From the NCBI GenBank assembly GCA_003220855.1, contig QHTP01000169.1:1-14765 (forward strand): a stretch of 14,765 nt of DNA, read 5' to 3'. The position numbers and the translations under genes were made by a program. The DNA is from Gemmatimonadota bacterium. Lineage in GTDB: Bacteria; Gemmatimonadota; Gemmatimonadetes; Gemmatimonadales; GWC2-71-9. This document shows positions 1-8,200 of this stretch, one piece after another. How positions within the stretch are numbered: the first letter of the stretch is position 1; the number at the start of each line of letters is the position of its first letter. Under the pieces are notes generated by a model. The model was not told the origin of the DNA, did no database searches, and was given only the letters and a program-made list of their open reading frames with translations.

Positions 1-525
1 CAGGAACCCCAGGCCGCCGGTGGCGATGAACGCCCAGCGCCAGCCGTAGGTCAACGCGATCCAGGGCACGACGAGCGGCGTCACGATCGCGCCCGTGTTG
101 GTCCCGGCGTTGAAAATGCCGGTGGCGAGCGCCCGCTCCTTTTTCGGGAACCATTCCGCCACGGCTTTGATCGCGCCCGGGAAGTTGGCGGACTCGCCCA
201 GCCCCAGCAGTGCCCGCGCGGCCGAGAACCCGGCCGTGGTGCGAGCGACGGCGTGGCCGATCGCGGCAACGCTCCAGGCGACGACCGCCACGGCGAACCC
301 GCGTCGCACGCCCACGCGGTCGAGCCATCGCCCGACCACGAGAAAGCCGACCGCGTACAACGCCGTGAACCAGGAGACGACGTCGCCGTAGCCCGTCTCG
401 GACCAGTGCAGCTCCCGCTGCAGCGTGGGCGCGAGGATGCCCAGGACCTGCCGGTCGATGTAGTTGACGGTCGTGACGACGAACAGGAGGGCGCAGACGG
501 TCCAGCGGTAGCCGGGCCTCCTCAC
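1..525 (-). CDS. MFS transporter, ExuT (hexuronate) type, partial
   Basis: This is the N-terminal 175 residues of an inner-membrane major facilitator superfamily carrier; the gene runs off the left edge. The translation opens RRPGYRWTVCALLFVVTTVN, followed by YIDRQVLG, the first helix typical of the ExuT/hexuronate-type sugar-acid importers. Other family signatures are FLVVGRWLDRVGVRRGF (the helix 2-3 motif) and ALLGLGESANFPGAIK with AEWFPKKERALATGIFN. The start is taken as GTG at 523-525, which overlaps the TGA of the upstream DUF6807 gene as GTGA, with GCGAGG just ahead. No ATG is available nearby, and the homology begins right after this codon. As the last visible gene of the left operon it probably imports a monosaccharide or uronic-acid-like product of the periplasmic enzymes. 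Family is confident; substrate is inferred from the family only. Confidence 0.9.
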   Translation of the reverse strand, partial: MRRPGYRWTVCALLFVVTTVNYIDRQVLGILAPTLQRELHWSETGYGDVVSWFTALYAVGFLVVGRWLDRVGVRRGFAVAVVAWSVAAIGHAVARTTAGFSAARALLGLGESANFPGAIKAVAEWFPKKERALATGIFNAGTNTGAIVTPLVVPWIALTYGWRWAFIATGGLGFL

Positions 526-1577
526 CTCGCGAAGGCCCGGTAGTACGTCTCGATCTCGTCTGGGCTCGCCGTGCCGGAGAGGATCAGGACACGGTGGCGG
601 AAGGTGGTGGACTCCCCCGGCGCGAGCCGGAAGTTCAGCTGTTCTCTCCCGTTGCTGAATATTTTCATTCCCAAAGGATTGGCAGCGAACAGGCCGTAGC
701 CCCTGGCGTGCCAGTACGTCGGGAAGCCGACGTTCTTGGGATGGTCGAGGATGGCGAGCGTGACCGGCTCGCCCTGGACGACGCCCGTGAGCATGGTCCA
801 GCGGCCGCGCGTGCCCCACACCGAGTCGCCCTCGATGCCCTCCGAGCTGCGGTAGTGACCGGTCACGCCGGTATTGTCGAGCCGGGGCACGGTCGTCGAG
901 TGCCCGCCGGCGTCGGTGAACACTTCGGGCGTGGTGGACGGCTGCTCGAGCGCGCGCGCCACCCGCATGCCGATGAGCCCCTCTTTGTCGTCGACGAAGG
1001 TCACGGCGTCGCCCGGGGCCGTGAGCGTCGTGATGCGATCGACCGCGCGCACACCGGCCGCGGCGCGGAATACGAAGCGTGTGTCCTCGCGCAGCAGCGC
1101 CTTCCCGTGCGCGTCCACCCAGTCGGCGGTGACCTCGAGCGCGCCTTCGCCCGACCCGCTCTCCGCGCGACGCACGGCGCGATGCACGATCGTGCCCATC
1201 TTGGCCGCGCGCTCCGCGGGAATCGCATTCGAGTTGTTCCAGAAGTCGAGCCCGTTCACGTCGCCGTGGTCGAACCACAGTCCGACCTGGTGGGGATGGT
1301 CGACGCGCTCGCCGGGCCGCGGCTCGAGCGGCCAACCGCGCGTCACCACCACCCCCGACGCGGCGCGCAGCGGGTACAGCGTCGGCTTCTTGAGGGTCGT
1401 GGGATAGATGTACGACGTGAACGGCTTGCCGTCGACGAGCACGTCGACGCGGCGGAGATCATCGTGCGGCACGATATCGACATAGGGACTCGGGGCTCGG
1501 GGTTCGGGATTCGGAAGTCCCGAATCCGGAGTCCCGAGGCCGAAGCCCCCAATCACCAGCAGCCAGCCCTTGCGCAT
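522..1577 (-). CDS. DUF6807 (PmoA-like) family protein, probably exported
   Basis: A 351-residue protein of the DUF6807 family, often mislabelled 'methane oxygenase PmoA' although it is unrelated to methane oxidation. Visible signatures are DHPHQVGLWFDHGDVNGLDFW (residues 93-113), FVDDKEGLIGMRVA (195-208) and DHPKNVGFPTYWHARGYGLF with AANPLG (278-303), which match the conserved His/Asp-rich positions of the family. The biochemical role is not established; members commonly sit beside Gfo/Idh oxidoreductases and SusCD pairs, as here. ATG at 1575-1577 lies 2 bp after the stop of the Gfo/Idh gene. The N-terminus is odd. A short hydrophobic run (WLLVIGGFGLG) is followed by a Pro/Ser/Glu-rich segment (about residues 13-31) encoded by a low-complexity palindromic repeat (1485-1540), so the export signal is atypical and may have been altered by the repeat. 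Confidence 0.88.
   Translation of the reverse strand: MRKGWLLVIGGFGLGTPDSGLPNPEPRAPSPYVDIVPHDDLRRVDVLVDGKPFTSYIYPTTLKKPTLYPLRAASGVVVTRGWPLEPRPGERVDHPHQVGLWFDHGDVNGLDFWNNSNAIPAERAAKMGTIVHRAVRRAESGSGEGALEVTADWVDAHGKALLREDTRFVFRAAAGVRAVDRITTLTAPGDAVTFVDDKEGLIGMRVARALEQPSTTPEVFTDAGGHSTTVPRLDNTGVTGHYRSSEGIEGDSVWGTRGRWTMLTGVVQGEPVTLAILDHPKNVGFPTYWHARGYGLFAANPLGMKIFSNGREQLNFRLAPGESTTFRHRVLILSGTASPDEIETYYRAFAR
1485..1540. repeat. Low-complexity palindromic repeat inside the DUF6807 gene
   Basis: The stretch alternates variants of CTCGGG / TTCGGGATT and their complements. It contains a perfect 8-bp inverted repeat, GGATTCGG (1507-1514) and CCGAATCC (1520-1527), around a 5-base loop, flanked by an outer GGGACTC (1485-1491) / GAGTCCC (1529-1535) pair. 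On the coding (minus) strand it reads as TPDSGLPNPEPRAPSP, which has none of the conservation seen in the rest of the protein. Similar 'SRVPSPESRVPSP'-like translations are, from memory, common where interspersed repeats sit inside genes of soil bacteria. It looks like an insertion into the leader region. Confidence 0.6.
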
Positions 1578-1579
1578 CG

Positions 1580-2908
1580 TCAGCCCATCACGACGTCGCG
1601 CTTGGCGTCGTCGAACATGACCTTGCGGCCGGTGTGCATCGCCGCCACGGTCATGCACAGCGCAACCGAGTGGCTGTAGCCGGCGTCGATGCTCGCGTTC
1701 GGCTGTTTGCGACTGCGCACGCACTCCATCCAGTTCCGGATGTTGGCGGTCGTGGACGAATCGGCCCCCGTGTTCGCTGCGGTCTCGGTGGGCGCGACCT
1801 CGGAGAGGTTCATGGTGGCCAGCTGATTGGCCTTCATCCCCAATTCCGCCGCGAACCGCTCGGTGAGGCCGCCGGTGGGCGTGATCTCGTTGGTGTCGAG
1901 GTTGAGCATCCCGGCGTTGGAGTAATACAGCTCCTTGGTGCCCCCCGCCGAGTTCGTCATGCGGGACGAGTATACGACTTGGAAGCCCTTCGCGGGGTCG
2001 TCCAGCGGCCCGTAGTCGAACACGATCGTGGCGGTGTCCCAGCTCTTGCGACCGTCCTTCCACAAGTAGATGCCACCGTTGGCCACGACCGAGCGAGGGC
2101 GGGACAGCCCCGTGAACCAGTGCACCGTGTCGATCTGGTGCACCATCCACTGGTCGGGAATGCCCGACGAGTAGGGCCAGAACAGGCGATACTCGAGGTA
2201 CTTCCGCGGGTCCCACGACTCGTAGGGCAGGTTGCAGAGGAAGCGTTTCCAATCGGTGTCCTGCTCCCGGATGGCGGCGACGAGCTGGGGCCGACGCCAC
2301 CGCCCCGGCTGGTTGACGTTCCAGGTCATCTCGGCCATGACGACGTCGCCGAACTTGCCCGACCGGATGTACTCGTTGGCCATCTGGTAATTCGCGGCAC
2401 TGCGCCGCTGGGTGCCGATCTGCACTACGCGGTCCGACTGCCTGACCGCGTCGCGGATCGCCGTGGCGTCCTCGATCCGGTGGGCCACCGGCTTCTCGAT
2501 GTACGCGTCCTGCCCCGCGTGCATCGCCTCGACGCCGTGGTAGGCGTGCTGGAAGTCGGCGGTCGAAATCACGACCGCGTCGGTCGCGCGCGCCGCGTAC
2601 ATCTCTTCGTTGTTGCGGAACGGCCGTGGTTTGGTTCCCATCACCTTCTCGATCTCGGCCTGGCCCTCGTCGCGCCGCCGGCTCCAGATGTCCGACACGG
2701 CGACGATCTCGAAGTTGAGCTCCTTGCCGAGCTTGGCGTATGCGGGGAGGTGGGCCTGGCGGAACCGGTCGGAGAAGCCCACGATGCCGACCCGCACGCG
2801 ATCGTTGGCGCCGAGGATCCTGGCGTAGCGCGCCGCCGGTACCGAGGCGGCGGCGGCGGCGACCTTGAGGAACTCGCGGCGGCGGATCTGCCGCTTCGGC
2901 TTGGACAT
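1580..2908 (-). CDS. Tat-exported Gfo/Idh/MocA family oxidoreductase
   Basis: A 442-residue NAD(P)-dependent oxidoreductase of the Gfo/Idh/MocA family with a twin-arginine leader, so it should act in the periplasm with its cofactor loaded before export. The leader is IRRREFLKVAAAAASVPAA (residues 8-26), followed by the Rossmann fold (VRVGIVG, residues 38-44), the EKP motif carrying the catalytic-site lysine (YIEKPVAH, 136-143) and a C-terminal substrate domain including FWPYSSGIPDQWMVHQIDTV. The start at 2908 is preferred over ATG at 2932 because GGGAGGAG lies directly ahead of it and the Tat leader then begins close to the N-terminus. It sits 20 bp after the TIM-barrel gene and 2 bp before the DUF6807 gene. 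By analogy with Bacteroides 3-keto-glycoside loci, enzymes of this type oxidise or reduce a sugar ring hydroxyl such as C3; the actual substrate is unknown. Confidence 0.92.
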   Translation of the reverse strand: MSKPKRQIRRREFLKVAAAAASVPAARYARILGANDRVRVGIVGFSDRFRQAHLPAYAKLGKELNFEIVAVSDIWSRRRDEGQAEIEKVMGTKPRPFRNNEEMYAARATDAVVISTADFQHAYHGVEAMHAGQDAYIEKPVAHRIEDATAIRDAVRQSDRVVQIGTQRRSAANYQMANEYIRSGKFGDVVMAEMTWNVNQPGRWRRPQLVAAIREQDTDWKRFLCNLPYESWDPRKYLEYRLFWPYSSGIPDQWMVHQIDTVHWFTGLSRPRSVVANGGIYLWKDGRKSWDTATIVFDYGPLDDPAKGFQVVYSSRMTNSAGGTKELYYSNAGMLNLDTNEITPTGGLTERFAAELGMKANQLATMNLSEVAPTETAANTGADSSTTANIRNWMECVRSRKQPNASIDAGYSHSVALCMTVAAMHTGRKVMFDDAKRDVVMG

Positions 2909-2928
2909 CTCTCCTCCCTTCCGATCGA

Positions 2929-3597
2929 TCAAGAGTGTCGGCCGCGCCCGTCCGCGGCCAGTCCCGCGAGCGCGCCGCGCATGTAGGCGAACGACTGTTT
3001 CATGCCCGGCAGCGGGGCGTCCGCGTCGATCTCGTACTCGAGGTTGACGTATCCACGATAGCCCATCGTGCCGAGCTGCCGGAAGATGTCCGCGATCGGG
3101 ATGGCCCCCTCACCGACGATGCACTGGCTGCCCTTGGCGGTGAGATCGCGCAGGTCCTTCATGTGCATGTCGAGCAGCCGCGGGCCCGCATCGGCGATGG
3201 CGCGCACCACGTCGGTGCCGGTGCGCACCGTGTGGCCGACGTCGATGCACAGCCCGATCCGGGCGTCCAGCTTCTTGACGTAGGGCAGGGCGTCGTACGG
3301 GGAGGGGAAGTGCTTGTCTTCCGGCCCGTGGTTGTGGATCGCGACCTTGATGTCGTACTGCTTGGCGAACCGCTCGATGCGAGGCAGCAGCTTCGGATCC
3401 GTGTGGATCGCGATCAGCGGCATGCCGGCGGCCTTGGCATAGGCGAAATATTTCTCCACGCCGGTGTCGTCCTCGAACGTGATCACGCCGCCGCCCACGA
3501 TCACGATGCCGGCCGCCTCGATGTCTCGGCGGGCCGCGGCGAGCTGATCGGGCGACAGCTCGAAAGGCAGGTGCACCGACTTGAAGTTGACGTAGGG
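2929..3597 (-). CDS. TIM-barrel sugar phosphate isomerase/epimerase-like protein, body (5' end broken)
   Basis: Xylose-isomerase-like (AP endonuclease 2 superfamily) TIM barrel. The homologous reading begins at PYVNFKSVHLPFELSPDQL (from 3597); the first possible start codon in this frame is GTG at 3574-3576, which gives 215 residues. Metal-site and barrel motifs are clear: AIHNHGPEDKHFPSP, GLCIDVGHTVRTG, LLDMHMKDLRD and GYVNLEYEIDAD. The family normally has about 35 further residues before PYVN forming the first strand and helix; these are absent. Instead a Tat leader in another frame (3731 downward) runs into a 9-bp tandem repeat just upstream. Relatives are isomerases, epimerases or keto-sugar lyases/hydratases. 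In its intact form it was probably a periplasmic partner of the Gfo/Idh enzyme. As it stands, no single frame encodes leader plus barrel, so function is doubtful unless the join is an assembly error. Confidence 0.85.
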   Translation of the reverse strand, partial: PYVNFKSVHLPFELSPDQLAAARRDIEAAGIVIVGGGVITFEDDTGVEKYFAYAKAAGMPLIAIHTDPKLLPRIERFAKQYDIKVAIHNHGPEDKHFPSPYDALPYVKKLDARIGLCIDVGHTVRTGTDVVRAIADAGPRLLDMHMKDLRDLTAKGSQCIVGEGAIPIADIFRQLGTMGYRGYVNLEYEIDADAPLPGMKQSFAYMRGALAGLAADGRGRHS

Positions 3598-3636
3598 TGT
3601 GGAGGTTGTGGAGGTTCTGGAGGTTCTGGAGGTTGT
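3594..3636. repeat. 9-bp tandem repeat, unit GGAGGTTST
   Basis: Four contiguous 9-base units run from 3601 to 3636: GGAGGTTGT, GGAGGTTCT, GGAGGTTCT, GGAGGTTGT. A partial unit (AGGGTGT) precedes them at 3594-3600, and a degenerate GAAGGCAG follows. On the coding minus strand they read as a Pro/Gln/Glu-rich linker in the Tat-leader frame. They lie exactly at the join between the leader and the truncated barrel. Confidence 0.85.
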
Positions 3637-3731
3637 GAAGGCAGTGTCCCGGGCGCACCCATTGCTACGCCGGCCAGCCCCGCGACGCTCGCTCCGAGGA
3701 ACGTCCGGCGCGGTACAGGAGCGTCGGACAT
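3598..3731 (-). pseudogene. Tat leader fragment of the TIM-barrel protein, out of frame with its body
   Basis: ATG at 3729-3731, 2 bp after the susD stop, opens a reading MSDAPVPRRTFLGASVAGLA then GVAMGAPGTLPS. This is a twin-arginine signal (RR at residues 8-9, hydrophobic core, small residues at the end). It then passes into SQPPEPPEPPQPPHP, encoded by the 9-bp tandem repeat at 3601-3636. This frame does not lead into the barrel: it reads on as unrelated sequence to a stop at 3501-3503, while the barrel continues in a frame displaced by one base backward (or two forward). Repeat copies are multiples of 9 bp, so copy-number change alone cannot restore the frame. Read here as the original 5' end of the adjoining barrel gene. 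Confidence 0.7.
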
Positions 3732-3733
3732 TT

Positions 3734-4159
3734 TCAGTACCCAGGGTTTTGGGTGTAGCAGCAGGTCGTGCCGTCCATCTGCGTGCGCGGGATCGGGCGC
3801 AGCGCGTGGTACGGCTGAATGTTGGGCCCGCCGTCGGGGTTGTAGGCTTTGACGCGCGACAGCAGGGTGTGCGTCCGCACGAGATCGAACCACCGCTGCA
3901 TTTCGCCGGCCAGCTCGCGCGCCCGCTCGTTGAGGATCTCGCCGAGCGTGAGCTGGTCGGTGAGCTCCATCTCCGCTTCGTGGCCGGGGATGGCGGCGCG
4001 CCGCCGCACCGCGTTGATGTAGGGGAGTCCCTCCGCCGGCCGGCCGTCGCGCATCAGGGCCTCGGCCGCGATCAGGTACGTCTCGGCCAGGCGGAAGAGC
4101 AGGAAGTCCCGCGAGCCGCGCGTCTCGTTGACGCTGAGCCGGAACGGATCTGCGAACTT
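3734..4159 (-). pseudogene. SusD-family C-terminal part, separated by a frameshift
   Basis: The 141-residue C-terminal continuation of the SusD-like lipoprotein, in a different frame from the upstream part. It begins KFADPFRLSVNETRGSRDFL and contains the strongly conserved RGSRDFLLFRLAETYLIAAEAL (TPR-like helix of RagB/SusD), then ELTDQLTLGEILNERARELA and the terminal ALRPIPRTQMDGTTC...NPGY. The upstream reading stops at TAA (4158-4160) straight after QLGDTAV. SusD relatives usually carry about 25-30 residues between the GDTA motif and the KFxDPxR motif, so a segment seems lost here rather than a single base. The stop of this fragment at 3734 is 2 bp from the next ATG, so operon spacing is preserved. 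Confidence 0.85.
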
Positions 4160-5264
4160 AGACCGCCGTGTCGCCCAGCTGGAATTTCGGAGCGCCCGAA
4201 TCGTTCTTCGGAATGGTCGCCGCATTGTTGGCGTACCACACGCGGGTGAACTGACTCTGGTAGCGCGAGTCCTTGGTGCGATCGAACAGGTTCAAGAAGA
4301 ACGTCGTGGGCCGAAACCGCTTGAACGGACGCCCGTTGGCGATGTCGCGCTGCATCCCGGGCAGCACGTCGTACTCCATCAGGAAGAACAGGTGCCCCTG
4401 GTTGCCGTTCCCGGTGGTCAGCGGATCGTTCGTGAACTGGACCGACCAGATGACCTCCGCGTTCTTCTCGTTGCTGAAGTCGAACACGTCGCTGAACCGC
4501 GGCAGCAGCGCATACTGGCCCGAGTTGATCACTCGCTGTGCGTAGTCGGCGGCGTTGGCGAAGTCGCCGGCCTGCCGTTTCGCCGCTTCGTCGGTGGCGG
4601 AATCGGCGTCGCGCAGCCGGGTCAGGTAGACCTTGGCCAACAGGTGCTGCGCCGCGCCCTTGGTGGCGCGGCCGTAGTCCTTGGCCACGGCGGGGAGATT
4701 CGCTTCGGCGAACTTCAGGTCGTTGATGATCGCCTCGTACACGCTGTCCACCGGCGCGCGCGTAGCCTCGGTGGTCGGGGTCGTGGTCGGGTCGAACTTG
4801 AGGGTGAGGGGCCCGTACATCTGCACCAGGTCGAAGTAATAGAGCGCCCGGAGGAAGCGCACTTCGGCCAGGCGCTGCGTCTTGAGGCTCGAATCCATCT
4901 GCACCGTCGCCGCCTGGGCGATCGCCGTGTTGGCCGTGTTGATCGCCCGATAGAAGTCGGCCCAGGTGTCGCGGATGAAGTCGACGTCGGGGTTCAGTTG
5001 CGCCGTATACTCGTTGACGTACTTGTAGCTCCCGTCGGCGCCCTCGGTATAGATGTCGGTCCCGAACTCGGTGAGCGTGAACCCGCGCTCCTGCGCGTAG
5101 AAGCTTCGCAACGGCTCGTAGCTGGCGTTGACCAGCGCCTGGAACACGTCGGGCGTCGGGTACGGCTGATTGGCCAGGCCGCTGATCAGGTCTTCGTTCA
5201 AGTCCACGCAGGCGGCGAGGCTCAGCAGCGCGGCGCTCAGCAGTGCGATCGTGCGTCTCGACAT
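4158..5264 (-). CDS. SusD/RagB-family outer-membrane lipoprotein, N-terminal part (frameshifted gene)
   Basis: A glycan-binding surface lipoprotein that works as the lid of the SusC channel. The start at 5264 has GGGAGG 5-6 bases ahead and gives a lipoprotein signal, MSRRTIALLSAALLSLAAC, with the lipobox LAAC (Cys19). The N-terminal SusD-like domain follows (DLNEDLISGLANQPYPTPDV, ANTAIAQAATV, RFLRALYYFDLVQMYGPLTL), then VYEAIINDLKFAE and HLLAKVYLT from the TPR-like helices. This reading ends after 368 residues at QLGDTAV with TAA at 4158; the rest of the family fold continues in another frame at 3734-4159. It starts 16 bp after the susC stop, the usual pairing. The combined length of about 509 residues is close to family norms but seems short by one segment at the break. 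Function depends on whether the break is genuine. Confidence 0.93.
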   Translation of the reverse strand: MSRRTIALLSAALLSLAACVDLNEDLISGLANQPYPTPDVFQALVNASYEPLRSFYAQERGFTLTEFGTDIYTEGADGSYKYVNEYTAQLNPDVDFIRDTWADFYRAINTANTAIAQAATVQMDSSLKTQRLAEVRFLRALYYFDLVQMYGPLTLKFDPTTTPTTEATRAPVDSVYEAIINDLKFAEANLPAVAKDYGRATKGAAQHLLAKVYLTRLRDADSATDEAAKRQAGDFANAADYAQRVINSGQYALLPRFSDVFDFSNEKNAEVIWSVQFTNDPLTTGNGNQGHLFFLMEYDVLPGMQRDIANGRPFKRFRPTTFFLNLFDRTKDSRYQSQFTRVWYANNAATIPKNDSGAPKFQLGDTAV

Positions 5265-5280
5265 GCGGGCCTCCCGGCCT

Positions 5281-8200
5281 TTAGAAACCCAGCGTGACGC
5301 CGGTCAACAGCGTCCGGTAGCTCGGCGTGGCGGCGGCCTCCGCGTAGCCCGCGCTCGTCCGGTCGCCCGTGCCCGTCCGCGACTCCGGGTCCAGCCCCCG
5401 GAAGCGCGTGAACAAGAACGGATCGAGCGCCGTCACGTACAACCGCAGCGACCTGGCGTGCCACGGCCCGCCATGGATGCCGGGCAGCGTGTAGCCCAGC
5501 GTGATGCTGCGGACGCGGATGAACGACCCGTCCTCGTAGCGCCGCGTGTCGCCGAACGGCGGATTCTCCTGATTCGCGGTGGGGCGGGACTCGGTATTCG
5601 AGGGGTGGGTCGGCGTCCAGTAGTCCGTGACGAGGTTGTTGTAGCGACCCTGCATCGTGCTCTCGCCCACGACGAACTGGTCGTTCGCCATGAAATCGAT
5701 CCGGGCGACCGCCATGACCGAGAGGTCGAATCGCTTCCAGTCGAACCGGCTCGTCATGCTCCCCGTCCAGGCGGGGAACGGCGTGCCGAGGATGACCCGG
5801 TCGTTGCCGTCGATCTTCCCGTCGCCGTTCACGTCGGCGACGCGGATCTGTCCGGGCTTCGCTTTGTATTGCTTGGCCAAGAGGGAGTCTTGCGCCTGCC
5901 AGATTCCCACGAAGTTGTAGTCGTAGTACACGTCGATGGGCTGCCCGATGAACCAGCGGTTCAGGACATCGTCCACGCCACCGTACAGGCTCACGATCCG
6001 GTTGTGGTTCGTGGACCAGTTGAGGTCCTGGCTCCAGCGGAGCCCGTGCCAGTCCTCGACCGGCACGAAGGACAGGGCCACCTCCAGGCCGGTGTTGCGC
6101 GTCGACCCGATGTTCTGAAGGATGCTGGTGTACCCGTTGGTCGGGGGGATCTGCCGCCGCATGATCAGGTCCTTCGTGTCCGCCCGATAGTAGTCGACGG
6201 AGCCCGACAAGCGGCCGTGCAGCGCGGTGAACTCCAGCCCGAGGTCCAATTGGCCGGTGTTCTCCCACTTGAGGTTCGGGTTCGGCAACGTGCCGGGACG
6301 GTATCCGAGCGCCGCGTTGTTGTCGAACGAATAGGTCACGCGGGTCAAGGACCCGAGCGTCTGATACGGGTCGATCGCCGTGTTGCCGGTGTGCCCGTAG
6401 CTGGCCCGCAGCTTCAGATCGGAGAAGAGGTTGGTGCGCCGGATGAAGCCTTCCTCGCTCAGCCGCCAGGCAAGTGCCACCGACGGGAAGACGGCGTACT
6501 TGTGCCCGGGGGCGAGCCGGGATGAACCGTCGACGCGCGTCGTCAACGTGAGGAGATAGCGGTCCTTGAGCGCGTAATTCACGCGCGCCATGTACGATTG
6601 CAACGCCCATGTCGTCAGGTCACTGCCCATGCCGTCGATATGGGCGGCGGACCCGATGTCGTAGAACTGCTGTCGCTCGTAGGGAAGCCCGGTGGCGTGC
6701 AGCGTGTCGTTCTCGGTCCGCTGCTGCTGGATGCTGTACAGCAGGGTGAGGTCGACGCGGTGGTCGCTGCCCAGGTTGCGGCGAAACGTCAGGATGTTGT
6801 CCAACGTGTATGCCGTGGTGCGGTCGTCCCACAGCCCCGCGTCCGCGCTGCTGCCCTGATTGACCTGGGTCTGGGCTCCCTGGAACACGCCACGGCGGTT
6901 CGAGCTCACGTTGCCGCCGAAGTTCAATCGCCAGGAGAGTGCGTCCGACAGGCGGTAGTCGGCGAACAAGGTGCCGGACACCAGCGTGTTCGACCGGTCG
7001 TCGATCCAGTTCTGCACGTCCGAGAGCGGGTTCACGCGCTGCCCGTCGGGCGTCGGCTTGAAGAGGAGGTTCCCCGCGCTGTCATACGGCACGGCGAGAG
7101 GGTTGTTGAGGAGCGCCTCGCTGTAGACGCCGTCGCCTCTGCCCAGCTTCTGCTCGGTCCGGACCAGCGACGCCGAGCTTCCCACCTTGAGGCGGTCGTT
7201 CAACTCGTGGTTAAAATTGAGTCGCAGCGACCGCCGCGTGAAATCCTGACCCTGCAGGATGCCCCGCTGCGTGAGCAGTCCCCCGCTCAATGCGAAGCGC
7301 GTCCGCTCGTCGCCGCCCGCGATGCGGATCTCGTTGTTGACCTGCTGGCCTTCCCGCAGCACCAGATCCTGCCAATTGGTGGAGCGCCCCGTCTGGATCG
7401 ACGCCAGCTCGACCGGCAAGAACAGTTGCGCATCGCCGGAATCGCAGGCCGCTACGCCGACGTCGCAATGGTAGTTCCCGACCGTGCGATTGGCGTCGCG
7501 CTTGAGCTGTGCGTACTGCTGGCCGTTCATCATCTGCACCCGGGATCGCTCCTGCTGGATCCCGACGTAGCTGTCGTAGGTGAAGGTGGTCGGTCCCGCA
7601 CCGCCCTGCCGCGTGGTGATGAGCACTACGCCGTTCGCGCCCCGCGAGCCGTAGATCGCCGTGGCCGACGCATCCTTCAGGACCTCGATCGACGCGATGT
7701 CGTTCGGGTTCAAATCGGTGACACCCGCCGCCGGAATCCCGTCCACCACGTACAGCGGATCGTTGCCGGCCGTGATCGAGCGCGCGCCCCGCACGCGGAC
7801 CCGGACGCCGTCGCCCGGCTTCTGGCCGGTGGTGACGATGTCCACGCCCGCCACCCGTCCCTGGATAGCGTCGACCGTGTTCACGGTGGGCGTGCTTTTC
7901 AGATCCGCGGCCGCGATGGACGATATGGAGCCCGTGATGTCCCTGCGGACCTGGGTGCCGTAGCCGACCACGACGACCTCTTGCAGGGCGACCGGCAGCG
8001 ACTGGAGGCGGATGTCCGCACTCACCGTCTGGCCGGCGGTCACGACCACGCCCTCGACCTCGCCGACGGCGTAGCCGATCACGCGCGCCTGGAGGTGATA
8101 GGTCCCTGGCGGAACGTAGGCGATGGTGAACTTACCGTCGTGATCGGCGGTAGCGGCGAAGCGGGTACCCAGGATGGTGACGCGGACTTCGGGGAGAGCG

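Noticed and set aside
522..1577. Particulate methane monooxygenase subunit (PmoA)
   Set aside because: The 'PmoA-like' label is a common misannotation for DUF6807; the protein lacks multiple membrane helices, and the sugar-utilisation context does not fit.
3594..3636. CRISPR or VNTR-type array
   Set aside because: Four contiguous 9-bp units without spacers are only a short tandem repeat.
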